Origin: FEN-1350 sp964643355
Lineage (GTDB): Bacteria; Planctomycetota; Phycisphaerae; Sedimentisphaerales; Anaerohalosphaeraceae
Direction: 5' to 3'
Assembly (NCBI GenBank): GCA_964643355.1
Contig: CAZXPW010000010.1
Coordinates: 37,031-101,030, forward strand
DNA length: 64,000 bases
Shown: in pieces, positions 52,149-62,335 of the stretch
Layout: the number at the start of each line of letters is the position of its first letter
Numbering within the stretch: the first letter of the stretch is position 1
Made by a program: the position numbers and the translations under genes
The notes under the pieces: model-generated
The model's input: only the letters and a program-made list of their open reading frames with translations
Told to the model about the DNA's origin: nothing
The model's database searches: none

Positions 52149-55100
52149 ATGCCATTGGGTTTTCCGGATCAGGGGTTGTACGAATCCCGACGGGAGCATG
52201 ACGCCTGCGGGATCGGGGCCGTGGTTCATATCAGCGGTCACCAGGATCACTCGATTGTCGAGTACGGCAAGCAGATCCTTGTGAATCTGCATCACCGCGG
52301 CGCCGCCGGCGCCGACGACATCACGGGAGACGGTGCGGGAATTCTCACGCAGATCCCGCACGAGTTTTTGTCGGCGGTTGCATCGGCGGAAGGGATATCC
52401 CTTCCGCCCCGCGGACGATATGCGGCAGGTCTTGTGTTTGCTTCGAAAAACGACGATCTTCGCGAGAAGTGCGATTCGATTTTGCTTTCAGCCGTTCAGC
52501 ACTACGGGCTCAAGTGTCTCGGCTGGCGAAAAGTCCCCGTAAACCCCGAGTGTCTCGGCGTTATCGCTCTGGCTGCTGAGCCGGACATCCGCCAGATCTT
52601 TATCGACGGCTGCGGCGTTGAGGCCGAAGAGTTTGAACGCCGTCTCTACCTGGTCCGCAAACGCGCCGAAAAGCAAGTCCGCCGTCGTTTCGGCCCGGCC
52701 GGAGAGGATTTTTACCTTCCGTCGTTATCCAGCCAAACCCTGTGCTATAAGGGAATGTTCATGGCCTGGCAGTTGTTTGCCTATTATCCCGATCTGGCCG
52801 ACGAACGCTTCGCCTCGGCGCTGGCCATCGTTCACCAGCGCTACAGCACCAATACGCTGCCCAACTGGCGACTGGCGCAACCCTTTCGCTGTATCGCCCA
52901 CAACGGCGAGATCAACACCCTCAGCGGCAATAAAAACTGCATGCGGATCCGCGAGACCACGGTGAAAAGCTCGGTCTTCGGCGAGGCCTTGTCGGATCTG
53001 TTGCCGGTCTTATCGCCCAACACCAGTGACAGCGGTTGTTTCGACAACATGGTTGAGTTCCTCGTCCGTAACGGTCGAAGTCTGCCGCACTCGATGATGA
53101 TGCTCATCCCCGAGGCCTTCGGCGCCAAGTATCATATCAGCGCCGACAAACGCGCCTTCTATGAATACCACTCGGCAATCATGGAACCGTGGGATGGCCC
53201 TGCGGCGATGTTGTTTACGGATGGACGCATCGTCGGAGGCACCCTCGACCGAAACGGCCTGCGTCCCTGCCGGTATTTGGTGACCACCGATGGTTTAGCG
53301 ATCCTGGCCAGCGAGACCGGCGTCGTTGAATTTCCGCCGGAGAAGATCGCCCAGAAAGGCCGGCTTCAGCCCGGTCGGATGTTTCTGGTCGATACCGAGG
53401 AGGGCCGCATCGTCAGCGATAATGAAATCAAAAGCAAAATTGCGCGGCAAAAACCGTATCGTCGCTGGCTGGAGCAGAACCGTATCGAACTTCGCGGTCT
53501 GTTCGACACCCCTCAGGAACTTGAAAGCGATCCGATCACTCTTTACCGCAGGTTGCGGACCTTTGGCTATACGCGGGAAGAGTTGCGGATGGTTCTGACG
53601 CCGATGGCGGTGAACGGTCAGGAGCCCGTCGGTTCGATGGGGAACGATGCCCCTCTTGCCGTGTTGTCCGACCAGCCGCGACTTCTGTTTGACTATTTCA
53701 AACAGATGTTCGCGCAGGTGACCAACCCCCCGATCGACCCCCTGCGCGAGGGTCTGGTTATGAGCTTAATGTCCTATACCGGAAAACGACGAAATTTTTT
53801 GGAAGAAAGCCCGGAACATTGCCGACAGCTCAAGCTGCCGCATCCAATTCTGTCCAATGAGGACATTGTTCGTTTACGGGAAGTGCATCGCTCCGACTTT
53901 CGGGTTTGCACGATTTCCTCCACTTTCGAGATCGATCCCCAGCGACCTAGCTGGGCCCTCAAACGAGGGCTCGATCATCTCGTACAATCGGCGGAGGATG
54001 CCATCGTCCGCGATGACGCTTCGTTGATTATTCTCAGCGACCGTGAAATCTCCGAGACTCGTGTCCCGATTCCGTCTCTTCTGGCCGTATCGGCGGTGCA
54101 CCACGGCCTGATCACCCGCGGCCTGCGGGCCGAAGCGGGACTTATTCTCGAAAGCGGTGAACCCCGCGAGGTTATGCATTTTTGCCTGCTGTCCGGGTAT
54201 GGAGCCAATGGCGTCAATCCGTATCTGGTTTTCGAGTGTATCGACGAACTCCGCCGTCAGGGCGAGATCGATCCCCAGATCGAACCGTCTTCCCTGGTCG
54301 ATCACTATATTGCCTCGGTCAAGAAGGGTATCCTCAAGACCATGAGCAAGATGGGGATCAGTACCTTGCGAAGTTATCATACCGCTCAGTTGTTCGAGGC
54401 GATTGGATTGGATCAATCCTTTGTCGATGAGTACTTTACCGGTACCTCGTCGAGAATCGGGGGCATCGGTCTTGATCAGGTCGCCCGGGATGCGATCCGT
54501 CGCCACCAAGACGGATTCTCCGAACGATCGGTAGGGGCGTTGGAACTGGATTTCGGAGGGCAATATCATTTTCGCCGGGATGGAGAATATCATCTCTGGA
54601 ACCCAACAACCATTGCCCGGCTGCAACATGCTGTTCGGTTTGAAGATCCAAAGGCCTACGCTGATTATGCCAAAGCCGTCAATGACCAGGCAAAAACTCT
54701 TTGTACGCTTCGCGGCCTGTTCGAATTGATTCCGGCCGATACGCCCATACCGATCGAAGAAGTTGAGCCCGCCGCCTCTATTGTCAAGCGGTTCTGCACC
54801 GGCGCGATCAGCCACGGTTCCATCAGCAAAGAAGCCCACGAATGCCTGGCCATCGCCATGAACCGACTCGGGGGGATGAGCAACACCGGCGAGGGCGGCG
54901 AAGATCCGTCTCGTTACACTCCCGATCCCAACGGCGACAACCGCAATTGTGCCATCAAGCAGGTTGCCAGCGGTCGTTTCGGGGTAACGATCCATTACCT
55001 GGCCAATGCCCGCGAGATTCAGATCAAAATGGCCCAGGGCGCAAAACCCGGGGAAGGCGGGCAGCTTCCGGGTCACAAGGTCACCAAGGAAATCGCCGGT

Positions 55101-56711
55101 TTACGATACGCCACTCCCGGCGTAACGCTGATTTCGCCGCCGCCGCATCATGATATCTACTCGATCGAAGATCTGGCCCAGTTGATTTATGACCTCAAGT
55201 GTGCCAATCCCGGAGTCAAGGTATCAGTCAAACTCGTTTCCGAGGTGGGGGTCGGAACGATTGCTGCCGGCGTGGCAAAAGGCAATGCCGATGAGGTCCT
55301 CATCAGCGGCCACGACGGCGGTACCGGCGCCAGCCCGTTATCGTCGATCAAACACGCCGGCGGTCCGTGGGAACTCGGCCTGGCCGAAACCCAGCAGGTT
55401 CTGGTGATGAATGGCTTGCGCGACCGAATTCGGGTGCAGACGGATGGCCAACTCAAGACCGGCCGCGATGTGACAATTGCCGCGCTGCTGGGGGCCGAGC
55501 AATTCGGCTTCGGTACAGCCGCGCTGGTGACGCTCGGCTGTACGCTGCTTCGCAAATGTCACGAAGGCGCTTGTGTCTATGGGATCGCCACCCAAGACCC
55601 GGAACTTCGGGCACGCTTCGCGGGAAAACCGGAGTATATCCAGCGTTTTATGCTATTTGTTGCCGAAGAAATCCGTCAATGGATGTCCATGCTCGGATTC
55701 CGCCGTTTCGAAGATATGATTGGTCGTTCTGATCGTTTGCAAGTGACGACCGCGATTGAACACTATAAGGCCAAAGGGCTGGATTTCTCCTCGATCTTTT
55801 ATCGGCCGGATATCTCCGATGGCCGGGCGATTCGATTGACTCGAACCCAGCCCAACAAACTGGACGATCATCTCGACTGGAAGATTCTCGAGGCGGCAAA
55901 ACCGGCAATCGAACGGCAACAATCTACGACGGTCGAGTTGCCGATCCGAAACACCGACCGTACCGTAGGCACAATCATCAGCAATCGAATTGACCGGCAG
56001 TATGGTCCGGCCGGTCTTCCGGACGACACGCTTCGTATCGTTCTTCGAGGATCGGCCGGTCAGAGTTTGGGTGCGTTTCTGACCCGCGGAGTAACGATTC
56101 ACTTGATCGGTGATTCCAACGATTATGTCGGCAAGGGTTTGTCGGGAGGCCGTATCATTGTACAAACGCCTCCCGGTTCCTCCTTCCCGGCCCATGAAAA
56201 CATCATTGTCGGAAACACGGTCCTCTACGGAGCCACTGGCGGCGAACTTTTCGTCAATGGTATGGCCGGAGAACGCTTCGCCGTCCGCAACAGCGGCGCC
56301 GTCGCCGTGGTCGAAGGCGTCGGCGATCATGGTTGCGAATACATGACCGGCGGAACCGTTGTCGTTCTCGGCAAAACCGGCTGTAATTTCGCCGCGGGAA
56401 TGAGCGGCGGGATCGCCTATGTTCTCGACGAGATGCAACTGTTCGACACGCTGTGCAATCTCGACATGGTCGAGCTTGAAACCGTTCGGCTTCCCGAAGA
56501 CGCCCGGCTTCTGGAAGAGCTTGTTCGTCGTCATCACCAGTGGACCGGTAGCGAGCGTGCCAAAGCCATTCTGGACGCATGGCCGAGCATGATCGGCAAG
56601 TTCGTCAAGGTTATCCCGTTGGACTACCGCAAGGCCCTCGAGAAGATGCGGACGGAGGAACGCCGCGATACCGAATCCACCCCCGCGACCGAGGAGGTGT
56701 TCCGTGACTGA
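52149..56711 (+). CDS. gltB: Glutamate synthase large subunit
   Basis: The enzyme transfers the glutamine amide to 2-oxoglutarate. I start at the ATG at 52149, behind AAAGGGGAAG, giving a 19-residue propeptide before the catalytic Cys20 (EHDACGIG), which becomes the N-terminal nucleophile after cleavage. The 1520-residue protein then has the class II amidotransferase domain (about 20-430), central domain, FMN/FeS synthase domain (SGRFGVTIHYL, MAQGAKPGEGGQLPG, SGHDGGTGASPLSS) and the C-terminal GXGXG beta-helix (YVGKGLSGG, GMSGG). It overlaps gltD by 8 bases. Together with glnN it forms the GS-GOGAT route. Confidence 0.98.
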   Translation: MPLGFPDQGLYESRREHDACGIGAVVHISGHQDHSIVEYGKQILVNLHHRGAAGADDITGDGAGILTQIPHEFLSAVASAEGISLPPRGRYAAGLVFASKNDDLREKCDSILLSAVQHYGLKCLGWRKVPVNPECLGVIALAAEPDIRQIFIDGCGVEAEEFERRLYLVRKRAEKQVRRRFGPAGEDFYLPSLSSQTLCYKGMFMAWQLFAYYPDLADERFASALAIVHQRYSTNTLPNWRLAQPFRCIAHNGEINTLSGNKNCMRIRETTVKSSVFGEALSDLLPVLSPNTSDSGCFDNMVEFLVRNGRSLPHSMMMLIPEAFGAKYHISADKRAFYEYHSAIMEPWDGPAAMLFTDGRIVGGTLDRNGLRPCRYLVTTDGLAILASETGVVEFPPEKIAQKGRLQPGRMFLVDTEEGRIVSDNEIKSKIARQKPYRRWLEQNRIELRGLFDTPQELESDPITLYRRLRTFGYTREELRMVLTPMAVNGQEPVGSMGNDAPLAVLSDQPRLLFDYFKQMFAQVTNPPIDPLREGLVMSLMSYTGKRRNFLEESPEHCRQLKLPHPILSNEDIVRLREVHRSDFRVCTISSTFEIDPQRPSWALKRGLDHLVQSAEDAIVRDDASLIILSDREISETRVPIPSLLAVSAVHHGLITRGLRAEAGLILESGEPREVMHFCLLSGYGANGVNPYLVFECIDELRRQGEIDPQIEPSSLVDHYIASVKKGILKTMSKMGISTLRSYHTAQLFEAIGLDQSFVDEYFTGTSSRIGGIGLDQVARDAIRRHQDGFSERSVGALELDFGGQYHFRRDGEYHLWNPTTIARLQHAVRFEDPKAYADYAKAVNDQAKTLCTLRGLFELIPADTPIPIEEVEPAASIVKRFCTGAISHGSISKEAHECLAIAMNRLGGMSNTGEGGEDPSRYTPDPNGDNRNCAIKQVASGRFGVTIHYLANAREIQIKMAQGAKPGEGGQLPGHKVTKEIAGLRYATPGVTLISPPPHHDIYSIEDLAQLIYDLKCANPGVKVSVKLVSEVGVGTIAAGVAKGNADEVLISGHDGGTGASPLSSIKHAGGPWELGLAETQQVLVMNGLRDRIRVQTDGQLKTGRDVTIAALLGAEQFGFGTAALVTLGCTLLRKCHEGACVYGIATQDPELRARFAGKPEYIQRFMLFVAEEIRQWMSMLGFRRFEDMIGRSDRLQVTTAIEHYKAKGLDFSSIFYRPDISDGRAIRLTRTQPNKLDDHLDWKILEAAKPAIERQQSTTVELPIRNTDRTVGTIISNRIDRQYGPAGLPDDTLRIVLRGSAGQSLGAFLTRGVTIHLIGDSNDYVGKGLSGGRIIVQTPPGSSFPAHENIIVGNTVLYGATGGELFVNGMAGERFAVRNSGAVAVVEGVGDHGCEYMTGGTVVVLGKTGCNFAAGMSGGIAYVLDEMQLFDTLCNLDMVELETVRLPEDARLLEELVRRHHQWTGSERAKAILDAWPSMIGKFVKVIPLDYRKALEKMRTEERRDTESTPATEEVFRD

Positions 56712-58131
56712 GAAAAAACTCGGATTTCTGCTCCATAAGCGCCAGGAAGTCGGCCATCGCTCGGTCGAGCAGCGCGTTCGCGACTTTCGCGAATTCGATT
56801 TGCCCCTGACCCCGGACGATCTGATTCAACAAGCCCGCCGTTGTATGGACTGCGGCATTCCCTTTTGCCATGGCGCCGGATGTCCGCTGGGCAATCGGAT
56901 TCCCGAATTCAACGAACTGGTCTATAAGGGCCAGTGGAAGGCGGCCTGCGAAAATCTGCACTCGACGAACAATTTTCCCGAGATCACCGGCCGTATCTGT
57001 CCGGCTCCCTGCGAAACCGCGTGCACGCTTGGGGTGAACGATCAGCCGGTTCTCATTCGCCACATCGAATTCCAGATCGTCGAGCGGGGATTCAACGAAG
57101 GATGGATTGTTCCGCGATTGCCGCGCCACAAGACCGGAAAGCGCGTAGCCGTCGTCGGTTCAGGACCGGCGGGTTTGGCCGCCGCCCAGCAATTGGCCCG
57201 GGCCGGACACGAGGTCGTCGTTTTCGAGAAGGACGATCGACCCGGCGGCCTGCTTCGGTTCGGAATCCCCGATTTTAAGCTCGACAAGCATATCATCGAT
57301 CGTCGTCTGGCGCAGATGGTGGCCGAGGGTGTCCAGTTCCAGACCGGCGTTCAGGTTGGCTTGGATGTTTCCGTTCGTTATCTTCAGAAACTGTTCTCCG
57401 CGATGATTCTGACCATGGGTGCCGGCCAACCCCGCGATCTGGTCGTTCCGGGCCGCGGGTATGAGGGGATCCATTTCGCGATGGAATACCTGACCCAGCA
57501 AAATCGTCTCAATTGCGATTTGGATTTGGCCGGGGCCAAGGCCATCAATGCTCGCGACCGCCATGTTGTCGTAATCGGGGGGGGCGATACCGGAAGCGAC
57601 TGTGTCGGAACCGCCCGTCGGCAGGGGGCTCGCTCCATTACGCAGGTGGAAATCCTGCCCAAGCCGCCGGACAGTCGTCCGCAGGATACGCCCTGGCCCT
57701 ATTGGCCGCGGACGATGCGAACCAGTTCTTCGCATGAAGAGGGCTGTGACCGCCGGTGGAGCATCATGACCAAACGGTTCGAAGGCGGTGAAAAAACCGT
57801 GTCAAAAGTGTACGCCTGCTCCGTCGAGTGGTATCAACAGCAGGGCCAGTGGAAATGCAGAGAAATACCCGGCAGCGAGTTTGTTCTCCCGGCGGACCTG
57901 GTTTTGTTGTCTACCGGTTTTGTGCATGTTGTTCATGAAGGACTGATTGAGAATCTCGATCTGAAGCTCGACGATCGCGGCAATGTCATCGTCCAACAAT
58001 ACCAGACCTCCGTTCCTTGGGTTTTTGCCGCCGGGGACACCATCAGTGGCGCCTCTCTGGTCGTGCGTGCCATCGACAGCGGTCGTCAGGCCGCCGCTGC
58101 CGTCGATCAATGGCTGAGGAGCAATCCATGA
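56704..58131 (+). CDS. gltD: Glutamate synthase small subunit
   Basis: The 475-residue flavoprotein feeds electrons from NAD(P)H to GltB. N-terminal Cys clusters for 4Fe-4S centres are visible (CMDCGIPFCHGAGCPLGN, CPAPCETAC). They are followed by the FAD loop VVGSGPAGLAAAQQLARAGH and the NAD(P)H loop VVIGGGDTGSDCVG. The start is GTG at 56704 with GAGGAGG upstream, overlapping the gltB stop. Its own stop overlaps the nadE start as ATGA. Confidence 0.97.
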   Translation: MTEKKLGFLLHKRQEVGHRSVEQRVRDFREFDLPLTPDDLIQQARRCMDCGIPFCHGAGCPLGNRIPEFNELVYKGQWKAACENLHSTNNFPEITGRICPAPCETACTLGVNDQPVLIRHIEFQIVERGFNEGWIVPRLPRHKTGKRVAVVGSGPAGLAAAQQLARAGHEVVVFEKDDRPGGLLRFGIPDFKLDKHIIDRRLAQMVAEGVQFQTGVQVGLDVSVRYLQKLFSAMILTMGAGQPRDLVVPGRGYEGIHFAMEYLTQQNRLNCDLDLAGAKAINARDRHVVVIGGGDTGSDCVGTARRQGARSITQVEILPKPPDSRPQDTPWPYWPRTMRTSSSHEEGCDRRWSIMTKRFEGGEKTVSKVYACSVEWYQQQGQWKCREIPGSEFVLPADLVLLSTGFVHVVHEGLIENLDLKLDDRGNVIVQQYQTSVPWVFAAGDTISGASLVVRAIDSGRQAAAAVDQWLRSNP

Positions 58132-59765
58132 CTCTTCGCGTGGCCCTGGCTCAGTGTAATCCGACGGTGGGAGATCTCTCCGGGAATCTGGATCTGTTGC
58201 GCCGCAATCTGGTCCAGGCCCGTTCGCACGATGCGCATCTGGTTGTCTTTCCCGAAATGGTCCTCAGTGGTTATCCGCCGGAAGATCTGTTGCTGAAGAA
58301 GCATTTTCTGTTGGAATGTCGTCGTCTGCTGGACGCCTTTGCCGCCGACTGCAAAGACCTGACCGCCTTGGTTGGTTTTCCCGAATTCGACGGCGAAACC
58401 TGTTACAACAGCTTGGCCGTCTGCCGTCGCGGCCGCATCGATGCGGTCTATCGTAAGTGTCTGCTGCCCAACTATGGCGTCTTCGATGAACGCCGTTATT
58501 TCCTTGCCGGCGTCAATCCCCTGTCCATCGTTGAAAAAGACTTGTCGCTGGTTTTAACCATTTGCGAAGACCTCTGGGATATCGAAGCCCTGGCCGACTC
58601 TTTGGCGTCATTGCCGACAAAGAATATTATCATCAACATCGCCGCCTCCCCGTTCCACGCCGGCAAACTCCGTCAGCGACAGGATGTCATCTCTGCCGCT
58701 GCCCGCCGATTTGGTTGCGCCGTCGTCTATTGCAATCTCATCGGCTGCCAGGATGAGTTGATTTTCGACGGTCGAAGCATGGTCTTCGACGCCGCCGGGA
58801 CTCTTGCCCTGCAGGGGCGGCCGTTCCGCGAGGATCTGATCGTTTTCGATATGGCGTCTGGAGACAAGGGACCGGCGATCATTCCGATTCTGGTTTCTTC
58901 GATGAAGTTGCCCGGCGATCCGGTGGCCGAGGTTTATGAAGCCCTGATCCTCGGCATCCGCGATTATGTCCGTAAAAACGGATTCCAGAAGGTCCTCATC
59001 GGTCTGTCCGGCGGAATCGATTCGGCGCTGACCGCGGCGCTGGCCGTCGATGCCCTTGGCCCGCGCAATGTCGTCTCGCTGACGATGCCCACCCGCTACA
59101 ATTGCCCCGAAACGATCGGCGACGCCAAGCGTACCGCCGAGAACCTCGGCATCGACATCCACACCGTTCCCATCGGCGATTTGCTTTCCCACTTCAGCCG
59201 CACGCTGCACCAGGTTCCCGGCTGGGATGAAAAAGGTCTGGCCTACGAAAATCTTCAGGCCCGCATCCGCGGCACAATCTTGATGTCGCTGTCCAACCAG
59301 CTCGGCTGTCTGGTTCTGACCACGGGCAACAAGAGCGAAACGGCCGTCGGTTATTCGACCCTCTACGGCGACACCGCCGGCGGATTTGCCGTCATCAAGG
59401 ATGTCCCCAAGACGCTCGTCTATGAGCTTAGCCACTATATCAATCGTCTGCATGGCCGCGAGGTCATTCCCCATTCGGTTATCGACCGCGTTCCTTCGGC
59501 TGAGCTTCGGGAAAACCAGAAGGATTCCGATTCGCTCCCGGACTACGATCTCCTCGACCGCATTCTTAAGGGGTATGTCGAGCAGATCAAATCCGGCCAG
59601 CAGCTGATCGACGAGGGTTTTCCGCCGGATATTGTCAACAAAGTGATTCGCCTGATTGACCGAAACGAGTATAAGCGACGCCAGTGCCCGCCCGGGATCA
59701 AGATCACCCCGCGCGCTTTCGGCAAGGACCGCCGAATGCCCATCACCAACAAGTATTCCTTCTGA
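58128..59765 (+). CDS. nadE: Glutamine-dependent NAD+ synthetase
   Basis: The enzyme amidates nicotinic acid adenine dinucleotide to NAD+, using ammonia from glutamine. The 545-residue protein has a nitrilase-type glutaminase domain with the triad Glu43 (FPEMVLSG), Lys110 (YRKCLLPN) and Cys146 (TICEDLW). A C-terminal ATP-pyrophosphatase synthetase domain follows, with the PP-loop GLSGGIDSALTAAL. The ATG at 58128 overlaps the gltD stop and has GAGGAG upstream. Being in one operon with gltBD links NAD+ supply to glutamine-based nitrogen flow. Confidence 0.97.
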   Translation: MTLRVALAQCNPTVGDLSGNLDLLRRNLVQARSHDAHLVVFPEMVLSGYPPEDLLLKKHFLLECRRLLDAFAADCKDLTALVGFPEFDGETCYNSLAVCRRGRIDAVYRKCLLPNYGVFDERRYFLAGVNPLSIVEKDLSLVLTICEDLWDIEALADSLASLPTKNIIINIAASPFHAGKLRQRQDVISAAARRFGCAVVYCNLIGCQDELIFDGRSMVFDAAGTLALQGRPFREDLIVFDMASGDKGPAIIPILVSSMKLPGDPVAEVYEALILGIRDYVRKNGFQKVLIGLSGGIDSALTAALAVDALGPRNVVSLTMPTRYNCPETIGDAKRTAENLGIDIHTVPIGDLLSHFSRTLHQVPGWDEKGLAYENLQARIRGTILMSLSNQLGCLVLTTGNKSETAVGYSTLYGDTAGGFAVIKDVPKTLVYELSHYINRLHGREVIPHSVIDRVPSAELRENQKDSDSLPDYDLLDRILKGYVEQIKSGQQLIDEGFPPDIVNKVIRLIDRNEYKRRQCPPGIKITPRAFGKDRRMPITNKYSF

Positions 59766-59898
59766 TCCTCGATTGCCGAAACTTGGCTCCTTTGGAGTTG
59801 TCGCGTTTTTCTTCTGGACAATCCGGATAACTTGGCCAATAATAGTGTTTGCGATAATCGGAAATATTCCCTGGGTCAAGAACAGGAGGTTTCAATCA

Positions 59899-60588
59899 AT
59901 GAACGCGTCAAAAAAGTTCTGGATTCGGCTCGGTTGGGTGTTTTCGTTCGGCGTCCTGTCTTGTGTTCTGCCCGGTTGTGGTACCTTCGATAATCAACGG
60001 GCAAATTCACTCTTCACTGAAAACGACGCGATCGGTTCGTTGCCGGCCGATTGGGAAGTCGCCGAAACCAATGGGGCCGGAACTCCGACCGGGTGGGAAA
60101 TCATCGCCGATTCAACCGCGGCCGATGGCCAAAAGGCCTTGGGGATCACCCGTACGCAAAACGCCGGCCGGACCTTTAATATGCTGGTCCATCGGAACAT
60201 TTCCGTCGGAGATACGCTCTTCCGCGTGAAAGTCAAAGCCCTATCCGGCAAAGAGGATCAGGGCGGCGGCCCCGTCTGGCGATATCAGGACAACAACAAC
60301 TATTACATCGCCCGATGGAATCCGCTGGAAAACAACTTTCGCTTGTATGTCGTTAAGGATGGCAAGCGAAAGCAACTCGGATCCGTGGATATAAAAACCG
60401 ATCCCGCCGCATGGCACACGATTCAGATCGATCATTCGAAAGATTTGATCCGGGCGAGCTTTGACAAGGACCATTTCATCGAAGTCAGGGATAACACGCT
60501 CTCAAGGATCGGCAGGATCGGCCTGTGGACCAAGGCCGACGCCGCAACCGCCTTCGATTCACTCCAGATATTTTATCCGATAAAGTAG
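59899..60588 (+). CDS. Lipoprotein with concanavalin-like (LamG/3-keto-disaccharide-hydrolase-like) domain
   Basis: The ATG at 59899 follows CAGGAGG. The 229-residue product has a lipoprotein signal ending VLPGC, then a beta-sandwich domain: SLPADWEVAETNG, GGGPVWRYQDNNNYYIARWNPLENNFRLYVV, and a closing GRIGLWTKADAATAFDSLQI. That pattern is seen in DUF1080-like and LamG domains, common in Planctomycetota as sugar-binding or sugar-cleaving proteins. No catalytic residues are evident, so carbohydrate binding is the more cautious guess. It stands 133 bp after nadE. Confidence 0.85.
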   Translation: MNASKKFWIRLGWVFSFGVLSCVLPGCGTFDNQRANSLFTENDAIGSLPADWEVAETNGAGTPTGWEIIADSTAADGQKALGITRTQNAGRTFNMLVHRNISVGDTLFRVKVKALSGKEDQGGGPVWRYQDNNNYYIARWNPLENNFRLYVVKDGKRKQLGSVDIKTDPAAWHTIQIDHSKDLIRASFDKDHFIEVRDNTLSRIGRIGLWTKADAATAFDSLQIFYPIK

Positions 60589-60640
60589 GGCCGATTCGAT
60601 GTCGCTAATACCTACATCCTAAATCCTATATTCTGATCGA

Positions 60641-61618
60641 ATGTCCAAGCTTCGTATCCAACTCTATTCGAATCTATCGACCCTGCTGGCGGCTGGTGTG
60701 CCGGTTCTTCGCGCGATACAGACGGCCCAGTCGGCCTTGCCGCGGCGGGTCACGAGAGTTTTGAAGGATCTTCACGGCCGGATTACCCATGGTGAATCGC
60801 TGGCCGAATCCGTCGCCGCATGGCCGCGAACATTCCCGATCTTCGACCGCACGCTCATCCGCGTCGGCGAAGAATCCGGCCGGTTGCCTGAGGTTTTATC
60901 TGAACTGGCCGACTGGCTGACGCTGGCCCGTCGCCTGCGGGGCAGGTTTCTATCGGCGATGGTCCTTCCGGTCTGTGTTTTGATGATCGCCGCTCTCGTC
61001 GCCCCGCTGCCGCGTCTGATTCTGGGCGATATTTCCATGATGGAGTATGCGCATTCCGTTCTGTTTACATTGTCGTTATTCTACACACCCGCCATCGTGA
61101 TTTTTCTGATCCGTCAACTGACTCCGGCGTCGGGACCTTTCCGGCACATGCTCGATTGGATTGTTCTTCGTGTTCCCGTTCTCAGCAAGGCCGTCTTTCA
61201 CTATTCGCTGGCCCGCTTCTCCAAATCTTTTACGATCCTGTATTCGGCCGGAGTACCGATTGTCCGGTGCATCGACCAGTCCCTGGACACGGTTCCCAAT
61301 ATCCGGATTCGACGAATGCTGGAGGGATCTCGTCGGGCCGTCAAATCCGGACAGTCGCCCTCCGAGGGCTTTTCGCGGGGGTTGCCGGTCGAGTTCATGG
61401 CCCTCTGGAAGGTCGGCGAGGAAACGGGAGATCTCGATCGCAGTTCCGCAAAACTGGCCCAGTTTGAAACCGAACGGGCCGAGACCTGGTTTACCGCTTT
61501 TGCCCAGTGGCTTCCACGGCTTCTGTACGCGATCGTGTGTTTGTATATCATCTGGCAGATTTTTGTGCTGGCTGGGGGAATTGTCGGTTCGATCGGGTCC
61601 GGCCTTCAAAATCTCTGA
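60641..61618 (+). CDS. Type II secretion / type IV pilus inner-membrane protein, GspF/PilC-like
   Basis: The 325-residue protein contains two T2SSF units, each with the family look (LSTLLAAGVPVLRAIQ with VGEESGRLPEVLSELA; FTILYSAGVPIVRCID with VGEETGDLDRSSAKLA) and membrane helices near 105-125, 140-160 and 290-315. GspF-type proteins form the inner-membrane platform of secretion or pilus machines. No other component is encoded nearby, so it is an orphan here. The ribosome site is weak. Confidence 0.87.
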   Translation: MSKLRIQLYSNLSTLLAAGVPVLRAIQTAQSALPRRVTRVLKDLHGRITHGESLAESVAAWPRTFPIFDRTLIRVGEESGRLPEVLSELADWLTLARRLRGRFLSAMVLPVCVLMIAALVAPLPRLILGDISMMEYAHSVLFTLSLFYTPAIVIFLIRQLTPASGPFRHMLDWIVLRVPVLSKAVFHYSLARFSKSFTILYSAGVPIVRCIDQSLDTVPNIRIRRMLEGSRRAVKSGQSPSEGFSRGLPVEFMALWKVGEETGDLDRSSAKLAQFETERAETWFTAFAQWLPRLLYAIVCLYIIWQIFVLAGGIVGSIGSGLQNL

Positions 61619-61728
61619 TGACCCGATGAAAAATCCTTGGTTTTCCGGTGGGCATCGTTTTATAATCGTTTCGACATCGGGTCGATAGGGAAATCGATCA
61701 TTTAACTCTAAATTGGAAAGGGTCCTCT

Positions 61729-62091
61729 ATGAGTCTTCTCAAGGAATTCCGGGAATTTGCCGTAAAGGGCAACGCCGTGGACATGGCCGTCGGTATCATT
61801 ATCGGAGCCGCCTTCGGCAAGATTGTGACCTCGCTGGTCAACGATGTCATCATGCCCCCCATCGGATTGCTGCTGGGTGGAACGGATTTTAATAAGCTTC
61901 AGATCGTTTTGAAACATGCGACTCTGGACCCGACGACGGCCAAAGTGATCGCACCGGAAGTCACGCTGCGATATGGGGCCTTCATCAACACCGTTCTGGA
62001 TTTCCTCATCGTTGCCTTCTGCCTATTTATGGTCATCAAGCTGATGAACGCCGCCCGGCAGACCGTGTCCAAATCGGATTCTCCAAAATAA
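61729..62091 (+). CDS. mscL: Large-conductance mechanosensitive channel
   Basis: The 120-residue protein matches MscL: LLKEFREFAVKGNAVDMAVG, IIIGAAFGKIVTSLVNDVIMPP and a second membrane helix (about 80-105: AFINTVLDFLIVAFCLFMVI). It opens under membrane tension to release solutes during osmotic downshock. AAAGGG stands upstream of the ATG. The C-terminus is slightly shorter and more polar than usual. Confidence 0.97.
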   Translation: MSLLKEFREFAVKGNAVDMAVGIIIGAAFGKIVTSLVNDVIMPPIGLLLGGTDFNKLQIVLKHATLDPTTAKVIAPEVTLRYGAFINTVLDFLIVAFCLFMVIKLMNAARQTVSKSDSPK

Positions 62092-62268
62092 TTGGGGTTT
62101 CCAGCGTTCGAAAGCCGGAAACCAATTCAGGATGGTTTGAGTCTTCCCCCTCCAACCATGCAGGCGTGAAGGGATAGGGTGAATCCATCCCGCGACGATT
62201 TGTGAATTGCCGCGGGTTTCTTTCTTTTTATCTGGATCCGATTGTCGCAACAAGGAATGGCGGCGCAG

Positions 62269-62304
62269 AAAAAAAGCGGTGGACGCCATCGACGCCCACC
62301 GCTT
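62269..62304 (-). terminator. Rho-independent terminator (minus strand) of the DUF11 lipoprotein
   Basis: On the minus strand AAGCGGTGG (62304-62296) pairs with CCACCGCTT (62282-62274) and is followed by a T run. It sits 32 bases after the stop codon. Confidence 0.9.
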
Positions 62305-62335
62305 GTGAAACATTCACGCTTGCTTACCGAGCCGA

